Below are positions 1 to 9,221 of a stretch of DNA of 33,436 nt, piece after piece. The notes below the pieces were generated by a model, which saw only the letters and a program-made list of their open reading frames with translations, was not told the DNA's origin and did no database searches. A program made the position numbers and the translations under genes. Numbering within the stretch: the stretch's first letter is position 1; every line of letters begins with the position of its first letter. This stretch comes from Anaerolineae bacterium (lineage in GTDB: Bacteria > Chloroflexota > Anaerolineae > Anaerolineales > Villigracilaceae). The DNA lies in NCBI GenBank assembly GCA_018645405.1, contig JABGOQ010000183.1, forward strand, positions 1 to 33,436, given 5' to 3'.

Positions 1-725
1 TAGAGTGACGGCAGAGCACCCATCGGTGGTTTTTGAGCCAACATAGGATTTAACATTCTGAACATCCAGGTATGGGCTTGAAGATTGGTTTCCGTCCAGC
101 CTGGATGGGATGCGGTGGAAGTCGCGTCAACACCGGCGGCTTCAAAACGCCTTTGTAACTCATAGGTGAAGAGCAGGTTTGCCAGTTTGCTCTGTCCATA
201 AGCTCCTGACTTGCTGTAACTTTGCTCAGCGTTTAAATTATCAAAGTCGATTTCACCCATTTTATGTGCCATACTGCTCACAGAGACAACTCGAGATTTG
301 GGGGTGCTTGTGATGAGACCAAGCAAAAGACCAGTGAGGGAAAATTGGCCCAAGTGATTAACGCCGAACTGCACTTCAAATCCGTCGGTTGTCTTCTCGA
401 AGGGGGGCATCATAATCCCAGCGTTGTTGATGAGAATGTCTAAACGCTCAAAACGATTGTTGATTTCGTTCGCAAAACGCCGTACCGAAGCCAGGTCACC
501 GAGATCAAGCAGAATCAACTCTACTTTGGCATTGGAATTCTCAGCTTGAATTTGCGTCAGGGCTGTCTCGCCTTTGCTCTGATTGCGGCAAGCCATAACC
601 ACTGTCGCTCCTTTGCGAGCCAATTCTCGTGCCATTTCATACCCGATGCCGCTGTTGGCTCCAGTCACAATGGCGACTTTGCTGCTTTGATCAGGCATAT
701 CTGCGGCTGTCCATTTTTTTATCAT
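1..725 (-). CDS. Short-chain dehydrogenase/reductase, 3' end cut by window edge
   Basis: The reading frame opens at 725 (ATG with AAGGAG upstream) and runs off the left edge, giving 241 residues. Visible SDR marks are the nucleotide-binding TGANSGIG near residue 21, NNAGIM near residue 100, the serine stretch VVSVSSMA, and the catalytic pair in YGQSK. The sequence resembles the retinol-dehydrogenase/WW-oxidoreductase-like branch, which reduces or oxidises carbonyl/alcohol substrates with NAD(P)H. The substrate cannot be told from the sequence. It lies directly downstream of the TetR gene on the same strand, and the 69-bp gap carries a copy of the TetR-type operator, so it is probably the target of that regulator. 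Absent from complete-ORF lists because its stop lies outside the window. Confidence 0.93.
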   Translation of the reverse strand, partial: MIKKWTAADMPDQSSKVAIVTGANSGIGYEMARELARKGATVVMACRNQSKGETALTQIQAENSNAKVELILLDLGDLASVRRFANEINNRFERLDILINNAGIMMPPFEKTTDGFEVQFGVNHLGQFSLTGLLLGLITSTPKSRVVSVSSMAHKMGEIDFDNLNAEQSYSKSGAYGQSKLANLLFTYELQRRFEAAGVDATSTASHPGWTETNLQAHTWMFRMLNPMLAQKPPMGALPSL

Positions 726-759
726 TTTTTCTCCTTAGTATTCATTTATATCAATATCA

Positions 760-774
760 AATTGAACGTTCATT
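760..774. promoter_or_regulatory. Palindromic operator upstream of the SDR gene
   Basis: The core TGAACGTTCA (763-772) is a perfect 10-bp palindrome inside AATTGAACGTTCATT. The same 15 bases occur in reverse complement at 1378-1392, in front of the TetR gene. Its place about 38 bp before the SDR start, next to AT-rich -10-like sequence (GATATAAAT on the minus strand), fits repression by the neighbouring TetR protein. Confidence 0.75.
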
Positions 775-794
775 CTGATTGGGGCAAAAAAATA

Positions 795-1355
795 TCAGAT
801 AGTAATCGCCTTCCAACAAGCAATTGCTGCTGCTTGCATAAGATCATCGTCCATTTCTACAAAACCAGCAAGATGTCGTTTTACCAAAGCTATGGCAGGA
901 GCAAAACTCAGATCAAATAGCACCAAAGGTGGGAGCGATGTAAAAACTTCCTCTTCCACGCCTTGCTGAAAAAGTTGAAAGAAAGATGCGGTGACTTGGA
1001 TAACATCTTCGTCCATTTCGTGATTTCTAAAAGGTGAGTTTTCAAATTGCTCCAGAAATACGCCTCGAGCTGGGTAGTTCAGACTATAGTTTACAAGGTT
1101 GTGCCAAATGCTAAGGAATCGCTCTTTAAGCGGTAAATCCTCTGAATAATCTACCAACATAGCCCGAAGAAATTCGAGTTTTATCTCTTTATATAACTCA
1201 TTGATCAACGCTTCTTTGTTTGCAAAATAATGATAGATAATCCCCGCACTCACGCCCGATGCCTTTGCTATTAACGACATCGGTGTATTATGAAACCCTC
1301 GTTCAGAGATGAGGGTTAGGGTGGCTTCCAGGATGGCGGTGCGTTTATCTGTCAT
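795..1355 (-). CDS. TetR/AcrR-family transcriptional regulator
   Basis: This 186-residue protein has the usual TetR length. The N-terminal helix-turn-helix is seen at residues 5-50 (ILEATLTLISERGF, then MSLIAKASGVSAGIIYHYF, then NKEALINELY). The rest is the helical ligand-binding and dimerisation domain, which does not reveal the ligand. The gene is followed by the SDR gene on the same strand. Identical palindromes lie just upstream of both genes, so autoregulation and control of the SDR are likely. It ends in TGA, which shows that TGA is a normal stop in this genome. The start at 1355 puts the HTH at the expected distance from the N-terminus. Confidence 0.95.
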   Translation of the reverse strand: MTDKRTAILEATLTLISERGFHNTPMSLIAKASGVSAGIIYHYFANKEALINELYKEIKLEFLRAMLVDYSEDLPLKERFLSIWHNLVNYSLNYPARGVFLEQFENSPFRNHEMDEDVIQVTASFFQLFQQGVEEEVFTSLPPLVLFDLSFAPAIALVKRHLAGFVEMDDDLMQAAAIACWKAITI

Positions 1356-1377
1356 TTTCTCTCTTTATACACAACTG

Positions 1378-1392
1378 AATGAACGTTCAATT
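1378..1392. promoter_or_regulatory. Palindromic operator upstream of the TetR gene
   Basis: AATGAACGTTCAATT has the perfect core TGAACGTTCA at 1380-1389. It is the exact reverse complement of the operator at 760-774. It lies 23 bp before the TetR start codon. On the minus strand TTGAAC within it could serve as a -35 for TATAAA 15 bp downstream, so a bound repressor would block the promoter. Confidence 0.75.
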
Positions 1393-1696
1393 TAGTGTAT
1401 CTCGTTCGAGGAGATTTGTCAATCTGTTCATGCTGAGATAATGTTGATCAGCGGCAAGCAAGCCTAAAACACGTACACCCTCGTATCATATCCAAGAAAA
1501 AAGGAGTGAGCAGAACAAAAGATGGGGGAGATGAGTTTTGTCGAATAAGTTCATTAAGCCAGTTGCTAAGAAAATAATCTCTTAATGGGTAAAATGAGAT
1601 GCGATTTCCTTAATTTTTCTTCAATTTTGAAGCAGACAATAAAACAAATGTGCTATAATTATCTTTCGCAAATTCATTTTTAACAAAGGTTTTTAT
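1393..1696. other. Intergenic region between tetR and uvrA
   Basis: About 300 bp of AT-rich DNA separates the divergent tetR and uvrA genes. Apart from the operator at its left end and the extended -10 element at 1651-1659, I see no convincing ORF, hairpin or repeat in it. Confidence 0.6.
1651..1659 (+). promoter_or_regulatory. Extended -10 promoter for uvrA
   Basis: TGCTATAAT is a perfect extended -10 (TGnTATAAT), 37 bp before the uvrA start. A TTGAAG lies upstream at 1627-1632, but the 21-bp spacing is too long for a good -35, so the extended -10 probably carries the promoter. No LexA-type box was recognised. Confidence 0.6.
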
Positions 1697-4576
1697 ATGG
1701 CCCAAAACATAATCCGCGTTGTAGGCGCACGCGTTCATAACTTAAAAAATATCACCGTTGAAATTCCCCGCGATAAATTTGTCGTGATTACGGGACTCTC
1801 CGGCTCTGGCAAATCATCTCTTGCGTTTGATACGATTTTTGCCGAGGGGCAAAGACGTTATGTCGAGTCGCTTTCAGCGTATGCGCGGCAATTTATCGGG
1901 CAGATGGATAAGCCGGATGTCGAGTATATCGAAGGGCTATCACCCGCTGTCTCGATTGACCAGAAGTCTACATCTCACAATCCCCGCTCAACGGTCGGGA
2001 CGGTGACGGAGATTTACGATTATTTGCGTTTGCTTTATGCCCGCGTTGGAATCCCCCACTGCCCCACTTGCGGGCGGGAAGTGGTCAAGCAATCAGCCCA
2101 AGAGATTGTAGATAAGGTCGAGGCTCTCCCCGATGGAAGTCGAATTTTGCTGCTCGCGCCTTTGGTGCGTGCCAGAAAGGGGACTTATCAAGCCGTTTTC
2201 GAGGAGATTCGCAAAGCCGGTTTTGCCCGCGTCCGTGTAGATGGCGATGTGCACTCCTTAGATGAAGAATTTGACCTTGATAGATATAAAATCCATACCA
2301 TTGAAGCGGTGGTGGATCGTTTGGTTATTCGCCATGAAGATGGGGAAGAAGAAGCGAATGCTGCGCGCTCGAGAGTGACGGATTCAATTGAAACAGCACT
2401 AAAATTTGGCGATGGCTATCTAACCGTTGCGCTCACACCACATGAGGGAGTAGGGCAAGACATCCATTATTCAGAGCATTTAGCCTGCCCCGAACATGGC
2501 ACGAGCATCTCTGAGATTGCGCCACGAACATTTTCGTTCAACACCCCGCACGGGGCTTGCCCAACTTGTGAGGGATTGGGGAATAAACTCGAAATTGACC
2601 CTGATTTGCTCATCACGAATAAAGAGCTTTCGCTCAATAATGGTGCAATTGGCTCCTCTGAGTGGAGCGGGCCTCGCGACGAGGGTGGCTATTATTGGCA
2701 AACACTTAAAGCCGCGGCACAACATTATAAAATTGATCTCGATAAACCCGTGGCAGAATTAACAGAGGCAGCCTTAGATATTATTCTCTACGGAAGTAAA
2801 GGGGAGGAGTTTGAAATTATTTATCAGAGTGCCAGTAGCGGGAATGAGCATGTTTTCAATCGCTCTTTTGAGGGCGTGATTCGGAATTTGGAACGCAGAT
2901 ATAGAGAAACCAGCTCCGAATATATGCGAAAACGGATTGATGAATTTATGTCGAACCGCCCCTGCCCAGAGTGCAATGGTCAACGTTTGCGCGCAGAAGC
3001 AATTGCAGTCACGATTGGCGATAAAAATATCATCGAGATTACCAATTTACCCGTTTTAGATACTCTCAAATGGGCAGAGGGGCTAAACGATACCCTCAAT
3101 GAGAGAGATAAAATCATCGCCGAAAGAATAATGAAAGAGATTGAGGCGCGGTTGGGATTTTTGGTCAATGTTGGGCTGGATTATTTAACAATCAACCGTT
3201 CGGCGGGATCGCTTTCGGGCGGAGAAGCGCAACGGATTCGGTTGGCTACACAAGTTGGATCACGCTTGGTGGGTGTGCTTTATGTTTTGGATGAACCCTC
3301 CATTGGCTTGCACCCCCGTGATAATATGCGTTTGCTGAAAACGCTCGAAGGTTTGCGAGATTTGGGGAATACCGTGCTGGTTGTAGAGCATGACGATGAA
3401 ACCATCATGACCGCCGATTGGATTCTCGATTTAGGTCCCCGCGCGGGTGAACATGGCGGTGAAGTGGTCGCAGAAGGCACGCCAGCGGATATTTTGGCGC
3501 ATCCCACGTCGCTCACCGGCGCATATCTGTCCAAGCGGAAGCAAGTTCCGGTCCCGAGCGAAAGACGCACTGGGAACGGTAAAAAGATCACGGTCATCGG
3601 TGCTCGGGCAAACAATCTGAAGAATATCGATGTCCCCATCCCACTAGGAAAACTGGTTTGTATTACGGGCGTTTCGGGGTCGGGAAAATCCACGCTGATG
3701 GGTGATATCCTGTACCAATCTTTGGCGAGAACACTCAACAGGGCGCGCACAATCCCCGCCGAACATGAGCGCATCGAGGGGGTGGAGCATCTCGATAAAA
3801 TTATCAATATCAATCAACGCCCCATTGGACGCACACCGCGCTCGAACCCCGCCACGTATACGGGGCTTTTTGATGAAATTCGTAAACTTTTTACACAGTT
3901 GCCAGAGAGCAAGGTGCGGGGTTATAAGCCAGGCAGATTTTCATTTAACGTGCATGGCGGCAGGTGTGAGGCGTGTAAGGGGCAGGGGCAATTGCGCATC
4001 GAGATGCAATTTTTGCCCGATGTTTATGTGCCTTGCGATGTGTGTAAGGGCTCGCGTTTCAATAGAGAGACTTTGCAGGTCAAGTTCAAAGAGCATAGCA
4101 TCGCCGATGTGCTAGAGATGCCCATAGAGCGTGCCGCTGAGGTCTTTGCCGCTTTCCCCAAAATGATCAAGAAATTGCAGGTTTTGCAAGAGGTCGGGCT
4201 GGGCTATATTCGGGTTGGGCAATCTGCGCCCACGCTCTCGGGCGGCGAAGCGCAGCGCGTGAAGCTGGCAAAAGAACTCTCCAAACGCTCCACCGGACGC
4301 ACGCTCTATGTGCTCGATGAGCCATCGGTGGGCTTGCACGCGGCAGATGTGCATAAACTAATCGAAGTTCTGCAACGCCTCGTGGATGGCGGCAATACCG
4401 TCCTGATCATCGAGCACAACGCCGATATTATTAAGACCGCAGATTGGATTATAGATCTTGGTCCAGATGGCGGGCATCGCGGCGGGGAGTTGGTAGCGAT
4501 GGGCACACCCGAGGAGATTTGCAAGGTGGAGGGGTCGTATACAGGGGATTTCTTGAAGTCGTACTTAAATAATTAG
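1697..4576 (+). CDS. uvrA: Excinuclease ABC subunit A (UvrA)
   Basis: UvrA is the damage-recognition ATPase of nucleotide excision repair. It works as a dimer that loads UvrB on damaged DNA. The 959 residues match the family length (about 940-950). Two ABC modules are visible: Walker A GLSGSGKS at residues 33-40 with signature [12 protein letters not shown] and [12 protein letters not shown], and a second Walker [10 protein letters not shown] with [12 protein letters not shown] and [12 protein letters not shown]. Cysteine pairs for zinc fingers are present (CPTCGREV in the first half, CEACKGQG and CDVCKGSRF in the second). The product is complete with no missing motif. The gene stands alone, with tetR divergent upstream and a repeat-rich gap downstream. 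Confidence 0.99.
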   Translation: MAQNIIRVVGARVHNLKNITVEIPRDKFVVITGLSGSGKSSLAFDTIFAEGQRRYVESLSAYARQFIGQMDKPDVEYIEGLSPAVSIDQKSTSHNPRSTVGTVTEIYDYLRLLYARVGIPHCPTCGREVVKQSAQEIVDKVEALPDGSRILLLAPLVRARKGTYQAVFEEIRKAGFARVRVDGDVHSLDEEFDLDRYKIHTIEAVVDRLVIRHEDGEEEANAARSRVTDSIETALKFGDGYLTVALTPHEGVGQDIHYSEHLACPEHGTSISEIAPRTFSFNTPHGACPTCEGLGNKLEIDPDLLITNKELSLNNGAIGSSEWSGPRDEGGYYWQTLKAAAQHYKIDLDKPVAELTEAALDIILYGSKGEEFEIIYQSASSGNEHVFNRSFEGVIRNLERRYRETSSEYMRKRIDEFMSNRPCPECNGQRLRAEAIAVTIGDKNIIEITNLPVLDTLKWAEGLNDTLNERDKIIAERIMKEIEARLGFLVNVGLDYLTINRSAGSLSGGEAQRIRLATQVGSRLVGVLYVLDEPSIGLHPRDNMRLLKTLEGLRDLGNTVLVVEHDDETIMTADWILDLGPRAGEHGGEVVAEGTPADILAHPTSLTGAYLSKRKQVPVPSERRTGNGKKITVIGARANNLKNIDVPIPLGKLVCITGVSGSGKSTLMGDILYQSLARTLNRARTIPAEHERIEGVEHLDKIININQRPIGRTPRSNPATYTGLFDEIRKLFTQLPESKVRGYKPGRFSFNVHGGRCEACKGQGQLRIEMQFLPDVYVPCDVCKGSRFNRETLQVKFKEHSIADVLEMPIERAAEVFAAFPKMIKKLQVLQEVGLGYIRVGQSAPTLSGGEAQRVKLAKELSKRSTGRTLYVLDEPSVGLHAADVHKLIEVLQRLVDGGNTVLIIEHNADIIKTADWIIDLGPDGGHRGGELVAMGTPEEICKVEGSYTGDFLKSYLNN

Positions 4577-4592
4577 GATTCACCTCAAAGAG

Positions 4593-4656
4593 CACGGAGA
4601 ACACAAAGGTTTTTCTCTTTTTTGAGAGCATCTCTGTGAACTCTGTGCTCTCCGTG
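4593..4656. repeat. Imperfect inverted repeat (CACGGAGA...TCTCCGTG)
   Basis: The left arm at 4593-4608 and the right arm at 4641-4656 pair at 14 of 16 positions, with a T/A-rich centre. It follows the uvrA stop by 17 bp. The sequence type (CACGGAGAACACA...) resembles widespread environmental-genome dispersed repeats. It may also act as a weak terminator, since T tracts occur in and after it. Confidence 0.65.
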
Positions 4657-4786
4657 GTTAGGGGTTTTCTTTTATGCAAAACTCTTACAGAATCTCGCTC
4701 TTTAACGAGTACAATAGGCTTTGTGTAAAAAAAAAACTCAAGCAGGAGTGCATCGCACTTCTTATAAAAAAATAAGGAAAACCCCT

Positions 4787-6151
4787 ATGCCCCAACAACA
4801 GATAGCCTGTCCCCAATGTAGACAACCGATTCTCGCAAATATCGAATTACTCTTTGATATAACCTCTGACCCCGGCGCAAAGCAGCGTCTGCTGGGCGGT
4901 GCAGCAAATGTTGCGCTCTGCCAATCTTGTGGCTTTCAGGGCCAAGTCCCCACCCCGGTCATTTATCATGACAACGAAAAAGATTTGTTGCTAACATTTT
5001 TCCCGCCCGAGTTGGCGATTCCCGTCAATGAACAGGAGCAGATCGCGGGTCCACAAATCAAGAAGCTGACAGACAAACTCCCCGCCGAAAAACGAAAAGG
5101 CTATTTGCTCAACCCCCAAACTTTTTTCACCTATGAGAGTATGCTTGAGCGCATCCTGGGCGAAGATGGCATCACGCCAGAGATGATCAAGGCGCAAAAA
5201 GACAGGATTGGGATCGTCGAGAAGCTACTCACTGCGAAAGATGATGAAGCGCGAAAAGCGATAATTAAAGAAAATCAAAGTCTTTTCGATGAGCAATTTT
5301 TCGGGCTTTTCGGACAACTTGGGCAAGCCGCGACGGCGCAAGGTCAAAGCGAAACAGCCGAGCAGATGAAGGCGATAGAGCAACTCTTGCTGGATGAAAC
5401 GGAATATGGCCAGCAAATCCAGTCTTCGATGAAAGAGATGGAAGCCGCGGCTGCGTCCTTGCAGGAATTGGGTGAGGGTCTAACCCGTGAAAAGCTCCTC
5501 GACCTGATCATTGATGCACCAAATGAAGAGCGTGAGCAGGCTTTTGTTAGCATGGCACGTCAGGGCTTGGATTATGAGTTCTTCCAGTTATTAACAAACC
5601 GTGCTGAGGCTGAAGCCGATGCTGAAAAACGAGGGCAACTTGAGGCCATGCGCGAGCGCGTCCTGACAACGATCAACGAGATGGATAGGCAGATGGAAGC
5701 ACGCATGCAGCAGGCGCAAGGATTCCTTAATTCCCTCCTCGAGCAGGAAGATATTGGCGCAGCCACTCAGGCAAATTTGCAGAATTTCAATCAAGGTGTT
5801 GTGCAGGCTTTGGAAGCGATGCTCCACAAGGCGACCGAAGAAAAGGATGAGGCTTTATTGGCAAAGTTACAGCAAGTTGTTGCTGTTTTGCAGCAAGCAA
5901 GTGGTCCTTTGCCCGAATACGAATTTATTGAAGAATTGCTTGCCGCTGAAGGTGAAGAAGCTTTGGAGAAAGTAATTACAGAAAACGAAGATAAAATTAC
6001 CGAAGATTTGCTCAAGACCCTAGGCGGTGTTGTTGCACAACAACAAGGGCAAGAAGAAAAACTCTCACCGCAAGATAAAGAAATGTTTGCGAAGATGGAG
6101 CAAGTTTACGGTGCGGTATTGAAGTATAGTATGAAGAAGAATATGGGGTAG
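4787..6151 (+). CDS. CpXC-like zinc-ribbon protein with long helical C-terminus
   Basis: I chose the ATG at 4787 because AAGGA lies 8 bp upstream and the zinc ribbon starts at once; longer frames upstream lack a ribosome site. The 454-residue protein begins with Cys8-x2-Cys11 and Cys45-x2-Cys48-Gly, the pattern of the CpXC domain (uncharacterised, probably metal binding). Residues 50-140 continue this globular part (KGYLLNPQTFFTYESMLERIL). From about residue 150 the sequence is Glu/Gln/Lys-rich and strongly helical, probably coiled coil. There is no signal peptide and no membrane segment, so it should be cytoplasmic. The function is unknown. It is closed by a strong terminator and is convergent with the FHA regulator gene. 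Confidence 0.85.
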   Translation: MPQQQIACPQCRQPILANIELLFDITSDPGAKQRLLGGAANVALCQSCGFQGQVPTPVIYHDNEKDLLLTFFPPELAIPVNEQEQIAGPQIKKLTDKLPAEKRKGYLLNPQTFFTYESMLERILGEDGITPEMIKAQKDRIGIVEKLLTAKDDEARKAIIKENQSLFDEQFFGLFGQLGQAATAQGQSETAEQMKAIEQLLLDETEYGQQIQSSMKEMEAAAASLQELGEGLTREKLLDLIIDAPNEEREQAFVSMARQGLDYEFFQLLTNRAEAEADAEKRGQLEAMRERVLTTINEMDRQMEARMQQAQGFLNSLLEQEDIGAATQANLQNFNQGVVQALEAMLHKATEEKDEALLAKLQQVVAVLQQASGPLPEYEFIEELLAAEGEEALEKVITENEDKITEDLLKTLGGVVAQQQGQEEKLSPQDKEMFAKMEQVYGAVLKYSMKKNMG

Positions 6152-6186
6152 GGGCAGTATTCAGTAAAAAATGGTCAGTAAATAGT

Positions 6187-6225
6187 AAAAAAACCGGCGA
6201 GAGAAACTCTCGCCGGTTTTTTTTT
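6187..6225. terminator. Bidirectional intrinsic terminator
   Basis: A perfect 10-bp stem (CCGGCGAGAG / CTCTCGCCGG) with an AAA loop is flanked by 7 A on the left and 9 T on the right. It serves the plus-strand CpXC gene and, read on the other strand, the convergent FHA regulator gene ending at 6307. Confidence 0.95.
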
Positions 6226-6249
6226 GAAAATTTCAGAAGTTACTATCTC

Positions 6250-6283
6250 CTCCCCTAAATTCTGTTTTCTGAATTTGGGGGAG
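6250..6283. repeat. Dispersed palindrome of the CTCCCCTAAATTC family
   Basis: Arms 6250-6262 and 6271-6283 pair over 13 positions with one T-G. Related copies occur at 22753-22787 and 28166-28194. It lies 24 bp beyond the end of the FHA regulator gene. Confidence 0.7.
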
Positions 6284-6306
6284 GCTGGGTGGGGGCGTTT
6301 TTTCTT

Positions 6307-7014
6307 TCACTCAATAGGATTATCCAGCCTAATACCATGTCCGCGCACGGTGACGATATATTGATGGCCAGGATCATAGCCTGATAACTTATCACGCAGA
6401 CGACGAATGAGGGCATCGAGGGCTTGGTCTGAAACGCCAAGGGCTTCATCTTCCCCCCAAACAGCGTCAACCAAATCTGGGCGGGAGACGACATCGCCTT
6501 GCTGCTCGTAGAGCCTCCACAGCAAACGGAATTGTTGCGCTGAAAGAGGTGGTGTCACTTGCTGCTGATCTACGAGAACACGGCGGGAGCGTAAGTCGAT
6601 CATCAAACGACCAATGCGGGTATTATTTTCTGTCAGAGGCATGGTCGCATCTGAGACGAGGAACATGAAGTTCTGCGTTACCGCGATCTGCACAAGATCA
6701 CCATCTTGCAAAAGCAAAGGGGCTGTCACGGCTTCGCCATTACAGAAGGTTCCGTTTTTGCTGTCCATATCTTCCAGCAAGACTCCATCAGAAGTGGGTG
6801 TAAGCCGAGCGTGGTAGCGGGATATCTTTCGGTCGGGGATAGTCAGATCACAGGTGGAATCACGCCCAATAACAAGCGTGTGATCCAACGTCCAACGCTC
6901 CCCTTTAAGGGGACCTTCTTGTGCTATGAGTATGGGAAAATCGTCAAAATTGCTATCCATAAGTTCAATAATTGTTTTTTCTAGTGCGAAGAAAAACTTT
7001 CCCTCGCTATTCAT
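6307..7014 (-). CDS. FHA domain - winged-helix (OmpR-type) transcriptional regulator
   Basis: 235 residues. Residues 26-120 form a forkhead-associated domain, which binds phosphothreonine: the canonical Gly50-Arg51, Ser65-x2-His68 and Asn87-Gly88 are all present. Residues about 135-232 form an OmpR/PhoB-type winged helix (LSAQQFRLLWRLYEQQGDVVSRPDL... ending YIVTVRGHGIRL). There is no receiver domain. The gene is divergent from a membrane Ser/Thr kinase 102 bp away, so the kinase may phosphorylate a partner, or this protein, to change gene expression. EmbR-type regulators also combine the two domains, but with the DNA-binding domain first. The start at 7014 has AAAGG 8 bp upstream; the alternative Met19 has none. 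Confidence 0.92.
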   Translation of the reverse strand: MNSEGKFFFALEKTIIELMDSNFDDFPILIAQEGPLKGERWTLDHTLVIGRDSTCDLTIPDRKISRYHARLTPTSDGVLLEDMDSKNGTFCNGEAVTAPLLLQDGDLVQIAVTQNFMFLVSDATMPLTENNTRIGRLMIDLRSRRVLVDQQQVTPPLSAQQFRLLWRLYEQQGDVVSRPDLVDAVWGEDEALGVSDQALDALIRRLRDKLSGYDPGHQYIVTVRGHGIRLDNPIE

Positions 7015-7029
7015 GGAAAAGACCTTTAT

Positions 7030-7058
7030 AATATAGCAGAAAAAGAAAATTTGTGTAA
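7030..7058 (-). promoter_or_regulatory. Promoter of the FHA regulator gene
   Basis: On the minus strand TTACAC (7053-7058) is followed after 17 bp by TATATT (7030-7035), with TGC directly before it (extended -10). The start codon is 15 bp downstream at 7014, leaving room for the AAAGG ribosome site. Confidence 0.6.
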
Positions 7059-7116
7059 GATTTCACGCTGAAACTTAGTACTTACACACCAATTTATTTA
7101 CCAGATTGGAATTTGC

Positions 7117-8121
7117 ATGGCTCTCCCACTTAAAAAGAGGGAAGTTTTGCGTGGTCGTTATAAGATTCGAGAGCAAATTGGTCAAGGCGGCATAGGCAGT
7201 GTCTATCTCGCTGAAGACCTACGGCTCGAAGGACGTCTTTGCGCCGTCAAAGAAGTTGAACACGATCGCACACTCCCTGCCAAAATGTTTGAAGAAGCCC
7301 GCGAGCAATTTATGCGCGAGGCAACTGTTTTGGCGCGCCTGGATCACCCCAACCTGCCAAAAGTTTCTGATTTCTTCTCACGAGAGAATCGAGATTACCT
7401 TGTCATGGATTATGTCCCCGGCGAAGATTTGCGTACACTAATGCTTGATGCACGTCGCAAAAAAACCTTCCTGCGCGCAGATGTGGTGCTAGGTTGGGCA
7501 AATCAAATTGCGAATGCGCTCACGTATCTGCATAGTCAAGACCCTCCTATCATCCATCGCGATATTAAACCCAGCAATCTAAAACTCACGCCATCTGGTC
7601 TGGTTAAACTGGTCGATTTTGGGCTGGTCAAAATTCTTGTTCCCGATGAGATGACTATCACCGTTATTCAAGGTCAGGGGACAATTTTATATACGCCTTT
7701 GGAGCAATATGGAAGCGACGGCGCGCATACCGATCCCCGAAGCGATGTCTACTCTCTAGGTGCAACCTTATACCACCTAATGACAAATACGCCCCCCACC
7801 GACGCCCGGAAACGCTTCTTGAACCCAGAAAGCTTGCTACCACCTAGAGAGATCAATTCGGCGATCAGCAGACGTACGCAACGCGGCTTAAAATGGGCCA
7901 TGTCTCTGCATCCTGACGAACGCCCTGATTCTGCCGAAGATTTTCGCCTATTCCTTTTGGGACAAAAAGAGATTGTCACCAGCCCTCTCCCCCAATTGCA
8001 TCAACAAAAAACAGTACCTTCGCTGCGCGATATTCTCACGCAACCTGCCGAACAAACACTCGTTTGGCTCGTTGTTGGGATGACGGTTCTTAGCTTCTTA
8101 TTGACCACTTTGGAGGGTTAG
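7117..8121 (+). CDS. Membrane-anchored Ser/Thr protein kinase (PknB-like)
   Basis: 334 residues. The Hanks-type kinase domain covers about residues 15-285: glycine loop GQGGIGSVYLA (22-32), ATP-binding Lys45 in CAVKE, catalytic His147-Arg148-Asp149 with Lys151 and Asn154, and Asp167-Phe168-Gly169. All catalytic residues are intact. A short linker leads to a single membrane helix near the C-terminus (TLVWLVVGMTVLSFLL, about 312-328) with almost nothing outside, so no extracellular sensor (PASTA) is present. It is divergent from the FHA regulator gene, a likely functional partner. It ends convergently with the nucleotidyltransferase gene; no clear terminator is seen between them. Confidence 0.95.
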   Translation: MALPLKKREVLRGRYKIREQIGQGGIGSVYLAEDLRLEGRLCAVKEVEHDRTLPAKMFEEAREQFMREATVLARLDHPNLPKVSDFFSRENRDYLVMDYVPGEDLRTLMLDARRKKTFLRADVVLGWANQIANALTYLHSQDPPIIHRDIKPSNLKLTPSGLVKLVDFGLVKILVPDEMTITVIQGQGTILYTPLEQYGSDGAHTDPRSDVYSLGATLYHLMTNTPPTDARKRFLNPESLLPPREINSAISRRTQRGLKWAMSLHPDERPDSAEDFRLFLLGQKEIVTSPLPQLHQQKTVPSLRDILTQPAEQTLVWLVVGMTVLSFLLTTLEG

Positions 8122-8178
8122 AAGTAATCTAAAGAATAACTTTTATTAAAAACGCGTCATTTTCGTCTGCCTTGAAAT

Positions 8179-9201
8179 TTACTTGATCCAGGAATTATCC
8201 CCGATATTTATACTGGATGGCGCTCCGCGCTCGCCACACCCCTCGACTTGAGCTTGCGTGCCGATTAACGAATGCGTCAACACCGAAACGTGGATACGCG
8301 TCCCCGCCTCAACGATGCTGTCGTCAATCTGACTATCACTGATCTCACAATCTGCACCGATAGAGACATGGGGGCCAATCTTCGAGTTGCTGATTTTAGC
8401 AGAAGGGTGAATAGCAACGGGCGCAACAATCTCAACACCTTCTATTGGAGTTGTAGCAGGGCTCAATATCTCTAGCATGGCAGCGTTTGTTTCCAGCGTT
8501 GCGTCAATTGTGCCAGTATCCAGCCAATAATCACCTATTTTTTCCACTCGACCTTTTATGCCCTTTTCAAACATGATATTGATCGCATCGACAAGAAAAA
8601 ATTCATTTTTCAGGATTACTTTTCGTTCAAATTGCTCTTCGATAGCAGAGACTAAATCTGTGCCTTCTTTGAAATAATAGCAACCAACCAAGGCAAGATT
8701 ATTCTCTATGCTATCTGGCTTCTCTACCAAATGAGATGTCTTCCCTTCGGCATCTGCGACTGCGACACCAAAACGACGGGGGTCAGGGACAGCTTTCACC
8801 CACGCGACCAATTCACTCTTTTCTTTGTCTAGGAAGCTGAAATCTGTTTCAATGAGCGTATCTGAAAAGATCATCATCATCGGACCTTCGAGATGTTCTT
8901 TGGTCAGATAAATAGCGTGCGATTGTCCTTTCATTTCGGTCTGGACAACATAATGTGCGGTGATGTCAGGATAATTCTCTGCAATATATGCAGGGATTTG
9001 AATCTCTCCCAAATGGGGACCAACGATGAAGACATACTCCACAGCAAAGCTATCGGGGAGGGTATCGAATGTGTCCATTAAGTGATCAAGGGAGGCTTTC
9101 CCCGCCACACTAACAAGGGGTTTTGGTTTTGACCAGGTATGAGGGCGCATCCGCGTTCCCCATCCAGCCATGGGGATGACGATTTTTAGGGTTTGGGTCA
9201 T
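8179..9201 (-). CDS. Sugar-phosphate nucleotidyltransferase with left-handed beta-helix tail
   Basis: 340 residues. The N-terminal domain has the nucleotidyltransferase signature in the form GWGTRMRPHTWSKPKP (residues 13-28) and the usual downstream elements (MMIFSDTLIE, EFFLVDAIN, DYWLDTG). Such enzymes transfer NMP from an NTP to a sugar-1-phosphate. From residue about 255 the sequence becomes a hexapeptide-repeat beta helix (VAPVAIHPSAKISNS, KIGPHVSIGADCEISDS), as in GlmU- or RmlA-long type proteins. The exact sugar and nucleotide cannot be told; dTDP-glucose, UDP- or GDP-sugar synthesis are all possible. AGGAG lies 6 bp before the start. A 33-bp palindrome separates it from rsmG upstream. 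Confidence 0.9.
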   Translation of the reverse strand: MTQTLKIVIPMAGWGTRMRPHTWSKPKPLVSVAGKASLDHLMDTFDTLPDSFAVEYVFIVGPHLGEIQIPAYIAENYPDITAHYVVQTEMKGQSHAIYLTKEHLEGPMMMIFSDTLIETDFSFLDKEKSELVAWVKAVPDPRRFGVAVADAEGKTSHLVEKPDSIENNLALVGCYYFKEGTDLVSAIEEQFERKVILKNEFFLVDAINIMFEKGIKGRVEKIGDYWLDTGTIDATLETNAAMLEILSPATTPIEGVEIVAPVAIHPSAKISNSKIGPHVSIGADCEISDSQIDDSIVEAGTRIHVSVLTHSLIGTQAQVEGCGERGAPSSINIGDNSWIK

Positions 9202-9221
9202 GTGTTGCTCCTATTTATAGG

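Noticed and set aside
546..920. Plus-strand ORF of 124 codons across the SDR/tetR gap
   Set aside because: It is antisense to the clear SDR and tetR frames, has no ribosome site and no recognisable domain.
1393..1620. Small gene between tetR and uvrA
   Set aside because: Only very short frames exist; one ATG near a GGAG-like sequence is stopped after eight codons.
3280..3813. Minus-strand ORF of 177 codons inside uvrA
   Set aside because: Shadow of the uvrA reading frame; composition is Ser/Pro/Arg-rich with no domain.
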